A DNA stretch of 64,000 nucleotides from Liolophura sinensis (Eukaryota; Mollusca; Polyplacophora; Chitonida; Chitonidae). This document shows positions 57,201-64,000 of this stretch, piece after piece (the stretch's first letter is position 1; every line of letters begins with the position of its first letter). The translations under genes and the position numbers were made by a program. The DNA is taken from assembly GCF_032854445.1 (NCBI RefSeq), contig NW_027018113.1, positions 1-64,000 on the forward strand, written 5' to 3'. A model generated the notes under the pieces. The model was given only the letters and a program-made list of their open reading frames with translations. It was not told the DNA's origin and ran no database searches.

Positions 57201-59989
57201 AGGCAAAAATCCAAAAGTAAAAAAAATGCTCCAATCGTGCTGGTAAGAGGCTAATCCGACGTATTTTGTGACGAGAAATCGAATGGTGCAAACCGCGCTG
57301 CTCTCCGACCAATACTTTTGGCTGTAGCCACAATTGAATCATCATTTATGTCAAAATCACGTGCCCAGCAACGGCTCTTACTCCATGGAAACCAAGGAAA
57401 TTTGCAATTTTTCAACAGCTGGAGATGCCTGACCCAATTGCGCATCTTTTGGCACCTTATTGATGTGGGTCAGTGTTCAATTGTACTTTTTACAGCAGAC
57501 TGTATCAAGTACCTTGTGTTTTTTATATAAAAATGGTGTGGTTTTTCTACATGTAGATAAAGACATTGAGTTTATCTTCGACTTAGAAGTAAGACATTTG
57601 CTGGGTGAGTTAAATGGGCTTGGCCCAAAGATTTGACATCTTCTGGGCTACCGAAGGGCACATAACTTATAATCAAAAGTTGAATATAGTAATGACCAGT
57701 CGCGATGGTACATAGTACATGTAGCCGATTTCAATTAGCAAAAGGACCAGGCAAAAATCCAAAAGTCAAAAAAATGCTCCAATCGTGCTGGTAAGAGGCT
57801 AATCCGACGTATTTTGTGACGAGAAATCGAATGGTGCAAACCGCGCTGCTCTCCGACCAATACTTTTGGCTGTAGCCACAATTGAATCATCATTTATGTC
57901 AAAATCACGTGCCCAGCAACGGCTCTTACTCCATGGAAACCAAGGAAATTTGCAATTTTTCAACACCTGGAGATGCCTGACCCAATTGCGCATCTTTTGG
58001 CACCTTATTGATGTGGGTCAGTGTTCAATTGTACTTTTTACAGCAGACTGTATCAAGTACCTTGTGGTTTTTATATAAAAATGGTGTGGTTTTTCTACAT
58101 GTAGATAAAGAGATTAAGTTTATCTTCGACTTAGAAGTAAGACATTTGCTGGGTGAGTTAAATGGGCTTGGCCCAAAGATTTGACATCTTCTGGGCTACC
58201 GAAGGGCACATAACTTATAATCAAAAGATGAATATAGTAATGACCAGTCGCGATTGTACATAGTACATGTAGCCGATTTCAATTAGCAAAAGGACCAGGC
58301 AAATATCCAAAAGTGGAAAAAATGTTCCAATGCTGCTGGTAAGAGGCTAATCCGACGTATTTTGTGACGAGAAATCGAATGGTGCAAACCGCGTTGCTCT
58401 CCGACCAATACTTTTGGCTGTAGCCACAATTGAATCATCAATTATGTCAAAATCACGTGCCCAGCAACGGCTCTTACTCCATGGAAACCAAGGAAATTTG
58501 CAATTTTTCAACACCTGGAGATGCCTGACCCAATTGCGCATCTTTTGGCACCTTATTGATGTGGGTCAGTGTTCAATTGTACTTTTTACAGCAGACTGTA
58601 TCAAGTACCTTGTGTTTTTTATATAAAAATGGTGTGGTTTTTCTACATGTAGATAAAGACATTGAGTTTATCTTCGACTTAGAAGTAAGACATTTGCTGG
58701 GTGAGTTAAATGGGCTTGGCCCAAAGATTTGACGTCTTCTGGGCTACCGAAGGGCACATAACTTATAATCAAAAGTTGAATATAGTAATGACCAGTCGCG
58801 ATGGTACATAGTACATGTAGCCGATTTCAATTAGCAAAAGGACCAGGCAAAAATCCAAAAGTAAAAAAAATGCTCCAATCGTGCTGGTAAGAGGCTAATC
58901 CGACGTATTTTGTGAGGAGAAATCGAATGGTGCAAACCGCGCTGCTCTCCGACCAATACTTTTGGCTGTAGCCACAATTGAATCATCATTTATGTCAAAA
59001 TCACGTGCCCAGCAACGGCTCTTACTCCATGGAAACCAAGGAAATTTGCAATTTTTCAACAGCTGGAGATGCCTGACCCAATTGCGCATCTTTTGGCACC
59101 TTATTGATGTTGGTCAGTGTTCAATTGTACTTTTTACAGCAGACTGTATCAAGTACCTTGTGGTTTTTATATAAAAATGGTGTGGTTTTTATACATGTAG
59201 ATAAAGAGATTAAGTTTATCTTCGACTTAGAAGTAAGACATTTGCTGGGTGAGTTAAATGGGCTTGGCCCAAAGATTTGACATCTTCTGGGCTACCGAAG
59301 GGCACATAACTTATAATCAAAAGTTGAATATAGTAATGACCAGTCGCGATTGTACATAGTACATGTAGCCGATTTCAATTAGCAAAAGGACCAGGCAAAA
59401 ATCCAAAAGTGGAAAAAATGTTCCAATGCTGCTGGTAAGAGGCTAATCCGACGTATTTTGTGACGAGAAATCGAATGGTGCAAACCGCGTTGCTCTCCGA
59501 CCAATACTTTTGGCTGTAGCCACAATTGAATCATCATTTATGTCAAAATCACGTGCCCAGCAACGGCTCTTACTCCATGGAAACCAAGGAAATTTGCAAT
59601 TTTTCAACACCTGGAGATGCCTGACCCAATTGCGCATCTTTTGGCACCTTATTGATGTGGGTCAGTGTTCAATTGTACTTTTTACAGCAGACTGTATCAA
59701 GTACCTTGTGTTTTTTATATAAAAATGGTGTGGTTTTTCTACATGTAGATAAAGAGATTAAGTTTATCTTCGACTTAGAAGTAAGACATTTGCTGGGTGA
59801 GTTAAATGGGCTTGGCCCAAAGATTTGACATCTTCTGGGCTACCGAAGGGCACATAACTTATAATCAAAAGTTGAATATAGTAATGACCAGTCGCGATTG
59901 TACATAGTACATGTAGCCGATTTCAATTAGCAAAAGGACCAGGCAAAAATCCAAAAGTGGAAAAAATGTTCCAATGCTGCTGGTAAGAG

Positions 59990-61200
59990 GCTAATCCGAC
60001 GTATTTTGTGACGAGAAATCGAATGGTGCAAACCGCGTTGCTCTCCGAGCAATACTTTTGGCTGTAGCCACAATTGAATCATCATTTATGTCAAAATCAC
60101 GTGCCCAGCAACGGCTCTTACTCCATGGAAACCAAGGAAATTTGCAATATTTCAACAGCTGGAGATGCCTGACCCAATTGCGCATCTTTTGGCACCTTAT
60201 TGATGTGGGTCAGTGTTCAATTGTACTTTTTACAGCAGACTGTATCAAGTACCTTGTGTTTTTTATATAAAAATGGTGTGGTTTTTCTACATGTAGATAA
60301 AGACATTGAGTTTATCTTCGACTTAGAAGTAAGACATTTGCTGGGTGAGCTAAATGGGCTTGGCCCAAAGATTTGACATCTTCTGGGCTACCGAAGGGCA
60401 CATAACTTATAATCAAAAGTTGAATATAGTAATGACCAGTCGCGATTGTACATAGTATATGTAGCCGATTTCAATTAGCAAAAGGACCAGGCAAAAATCC
60501 AAAAGTGGAAAAAATGTTCCAATGCTGCTGGTAAGAGGCTAATCTGACGTATTTTGTGACGAGAAATCGAATGGTGCAAACCGCGTTGCTCTCCGACCAA
60601 TACTTTTGGCTGTAGCCACAATTGAATCATCATTTATGTCAAAATCACGTGCCCAGCAACGGCTCTTACTCCATGGAAACCAAGGAAATTTGCAATTTTT
60701 CAACACCTGGAGATGCCTGACCCAATTGCGCATCTTTTGGCACCTTATTGATGTGGGTCAGTGTTCAATTGTACTTTTTACAGCAGACTGTATCAAGTAC
60801 CTTGTGGTTTTTATATAAAAATGGTGTGGTTTTTCTACATGTAGATAAAGAGATTAAGTTTATCTTCGACTTAGAAGTAAGACATTTGCTGGGTGAGTTA
60901 AATGGGCTTGGTCCAAAGATTTGACATCTTCTGGGCTACCGAAGGGCACATAACTTATAATCAAAAGTTGAATATAGTAATGACCAGTCGCGATGGTACA
61001 TAGTACATGTAGCCGATTTCAATTAGCAAAAGGACCAGGCAAAAATCCAAAAGTGGAAAAAATGTTCCAATGCTGCTGGTAAGAGGCTAATCCGACGTAT
61101 TTTGTGACGAGAAATCGAATGGTGCAAACCGCGTTGCTCTCCGACCAATACTTTTGGCTGTAGCCACAATTGAATCATCATTTATGTCAAAATCACGTGC
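59990..61200. repeat. Partner of the duplicated satellite block
   Basis: Carries the same ordered rare variants as 55600-56800 but without the extra indels. This both supports a large duplication and suggests the indels in the earlier copy are errors. Confidence 0.8.
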
Positions 61201-64000
61201 CCAGCAACGGCTCTTACTCCATGGAAACCAAGGAAATTTGCAATTTTTCAACACCTGGAGATGCCTGACCCAATTGCGCATCTTTTGGCACCTTATTGAT
61301 GTGGGTCAGTGTTCAATTGTACTTTTTACAGCAGACTGTATCAAGTACCTTGTGTTTTTTATATAAAAATGGTGTGGTTTTTCTACATGTATATAAAGAC
61401 ATTGAGTTTATCTTCGACTTAGAAGTAAGACATTTGCTGGGTGAGTTAAATGGGCTTGGCCCAAAGATTTGACGTCTTCTGGGCTACCGAAGGGCACATA
61501 ACTTATAATCAAAAGTTGAATATAGTAATGACCAGTCGCGATGGTACATAGTACATGTAGCCGATTTCAATTAGCAAAAGGACCAGGCAAAAATCCAAAA
61601 GTGGAAAAAATGTTCCAATGCTGCTGGTAAGAGGCTAATCCGACGTATTTTGTGACGAGAAATCGAATGGTGCAAACCGCGTTGCTCTCCGACCAATACT
61701 TTTGGCTGTAGCCACAATTGAATCATCATTTATGTCAAAATCACGTGCCCAGCAACGGCTCTTACTCCATGGAAACCAAGGAAATTTGCAATTTTTCAAC
61801 ACCTGGAGATGCCTGACCCAATTGCGCATCTTTTGGCACCTTATTGATGTGGGTCAGTGTTCAATTGTACTTTTTACAGCAGACTGTATCAAGTACCTTG
61901 TGTTTTTTATATAAAAATGGTGTGGTTTTTCTACATGTAGATAAAGAGATTAAGTTTATCTTCGACTTAGAAGTAAGACATTTGCTGGGTGAGTTAAATG
62001 GGCTTGGCCCAAAGATTTGACATCTTCTGGGCTACCGAAGGGCACATAACTTATAATCAAAAGTTGAATATAGTAATGACCAGTCGCGATTGTACATAGT
62101 ACATGTAGCCGATTTCAATGAGCAAAAGGACCAGGCAAAAATCCAAAAGTGGAAAAAATGTTCCAATGCTGCTGGTAAGAGGCTAATCTGACGTATTTTG
62201 TGACGAGAAATCGAATGGTGCAAACCGCGTTGCTCTCCGACCAATACTTTTGGCTGTAGCCACAATTGAATCATCATTTATGTCAAAATCACGTGCCCAG
62301 CAACGGCTCTTACTCCATGGAAACCAAGGAAATTTGCAATTTTTCAACAGCTGGAGATGCCTGACCCAATTGCGCATCTTTTGGCACCTTATTGATGTGG
62401 GTCAGTGTTCAATTGTACTTTTTACAGCAGACTGTATCAAGTACCTTGTGGTTTTTATATAAAAATGGTGTGGTTTTTCTACATGTAGATAAAGACATTG
62501 AGTTTATCTTCGACTTAGAAGTAAGACATTTGCTGGGTGAGTTAAATGGGCTTGGCCCAAAGATTTGACATCTTCTGGGCTACCGAAGGGCACATAACTT
62601 ATAATCAAAAGTTGAATATAGTAATGACCAGTCGCGATGGTACATAGTACATGTAGCCGATTTCAATTAGCAAAAGGACCAGGCAAAAATCCAAAAGTAA
62701 AAAAAATGCTCCAATCGTGCTGGTAAGAGGCTAATCCGACGTATTTTGTGACGAGAAATCGAATGGTGCAAACCGCGTTGCTCTCCGACCAATACTTTTG
62801 GCTGTAGCCACAATTGAATCATCATTTATGTCAAAATCACGTGCCCAGCAACGGCTCTTACTCCATGGAAACCAAGGAAATTTGCAATTTTTCAACAGCT
62901 GAAGATGCCTGACCCAATTGCGCATCTTTTGGCACCTTATTGATGTGGGTCAGTGTTCAATTGTACTTTTTACAGCAGACTGTATCAAGTACCTTGTGTT
63001 TTTTATATAAAAATGGTGTGGTTTTTCTACATGTAGATAAAGAGATTAAGTTTATCTTCGACTTAGAAGTAAGACATTTGCTGGGTGAGTTAAATGGGCT
63101 TGGCCCAAAGATTTGACATCTTCTGGGCTACCGAAGGGCACATAACTTATAATCAAAAGTTGAATATAGTAATGACCAGTCGCGATTGTACATAGTACAT
63201 GTAGCCGATTTCAATGAGCAAAAGGACCAGGCAAAAATCCAAAAGTGGAAAAAATGTTCCAATGCTGCTGGTAAGAGGCTAATCTGACGTATTTTGTGAC
63301 GAGAAATCGAATGGTGCAAACCGCGTTGCTCTCCGACCAATACTTTTGGCTGTAGCCACAATTGAATCATCATTTATGTCAAAATCACGTGCCCAGCAAC
63401 GGCTCTTACTCCATGGAAACCAAGGAAATTTGCAATTTTTCAACAGCTGGAGATGCCTGACCCAATTGCGCATCTTTTGGCACCTTATTGATGTGGGTCA
63501 GTGTTCAATTGTACTTTTTACAGCAGACTGTATCAAGTACCTTGTGTTTTTTATATAAAAATGGTGTGGTTTTTCTACATGTAGATAAAGACATTGAGTT
63601 TATCTTCGACTTAGAAGTAAGACATTTGCTGGGTGAGTTAAATGGGCTTGGCCCAAAGATTTGACATCTTCTGGGCTACCGAAGGGCACATAACTTATAA
63701 TCAAAAGTTGAATATAGTAATGACCAGTCGCGATGGTACATAGTACATGTAGCCGATTTCAATTAGCAAAAGGACCAGGCAAAAATCCAAAAGTGGAAAA
63801 AATGTTCCAATGCTGCTGGTAAGAGGCTAATCCGACGTATTTTGTGACGAGAAATCGAATGGTGCAAACCGCGTTGCTCTCCGACCAATACTTTTGGCTG
63901 TAGCCACAATTGAATCATCATTTATGTCAAAATCACGTGCCCAGCAACGGCTCTTACTCCATGGAAACCAAGGAAATTTGCAATTTTTCAACACCTGGAG

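Larger units (their letters stand above)
48262..64000. repeat. 548-bp tandem satellite, array 3
   Basis: About 29 monomers, running off the window. It includes a variant with tcaattatgtc, aagatgaatatag and caaatatcc (about 51.6-53.6 kb and near 58.2-58.5 kb) that is rare in the other arrays. It also has gcgctgctc (about 54.0, 57.3, 57.85 and 58.94 kb) and tagtatatgtag (56.07 and 60.45 kb). Spacing is exactly 548 after about 57.25 kb. No gene is seen. Confidence 0.98.

Overview
The window is eukaryotic, non-genic chromatin. It is a long tandem satellite with a 548-bp monomer, interrupted twice by an almost identical 9.26-kb block of non-LTR (LINE-type) retrotransposon sequence. I see no host gene, rRNA, tRNA, CRISPR array or bacterial operon. 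The retrotransposon family (APE endonuclease, RT, RNase H, three-knuckle ORF1) belongs to the I/Jockey side of non-LTR elements. Its 3' end, a GCCAC/GTGGC hairpin followed by an (ATTC)n tail, is of a kind I associate with marine invertebrates, molluscs in particular. That host assignment is recall, not proof.

Layout: satellite array 1 (1-15506, about 28 monomers); composite retroelement copy 1 (15507-24771, minus strand); satellite array 2 (24772-39000, about 26 monomers); composite copy 2 (39001-48261, minus strand, a constant offset of 23490 from copy 1); satellite array 3 (48262-64000, about 29 monomers). Monomers are nearly identical and combine a small set of linked variants. These variants form higher-order repeats that differ between arrays: a 4-monomer unit (2192 bp) in array 1, a 5-monomer unit (2740 bp) in the middle of array 2, and a duplication at about 8 monomers in array 3.

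Each composite, read on the minus strand from its 5' end (right) to its 3' end (left), has three parts. First comes about 1.0 kb of a third sequence, with the start of an unrecognised 123-aa ORF. Next is the 5' part of element A: complete 5' UTR, complete ORF1, and an ORF2 cut off inside the endonuclease domain. Last is a complete element B: 5' UTR, ORF1, ORF2 with endonuclease, RT, RNase H and zinc finger, then 3' UTR and tail. A and B are diverged members of one family. Both start at the same 5' nucleotide, and both use a TAATG stop/start overlap between ORF1 and ORF2. ORF2 of B carries two single-base frameshifts and ORF2 of A carries a nonsense codon, and these lesions are the same in both composites. 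ORF1 is open in all four cases.

The main points of interest are: (i) the head-to-tail chain in which each intact LINE 5' end is joined to the interior of another RNA-like sequence, which suggests serial template jumping during one insertion; (ii) two nearly identical composites in one array that share their 5' junction and a relic diverged satellite segment but have different 3' junctions; (iii) changing higher-order satellite organisation; and (iv) two zones of clustered single-base indels that look like consensus errors.
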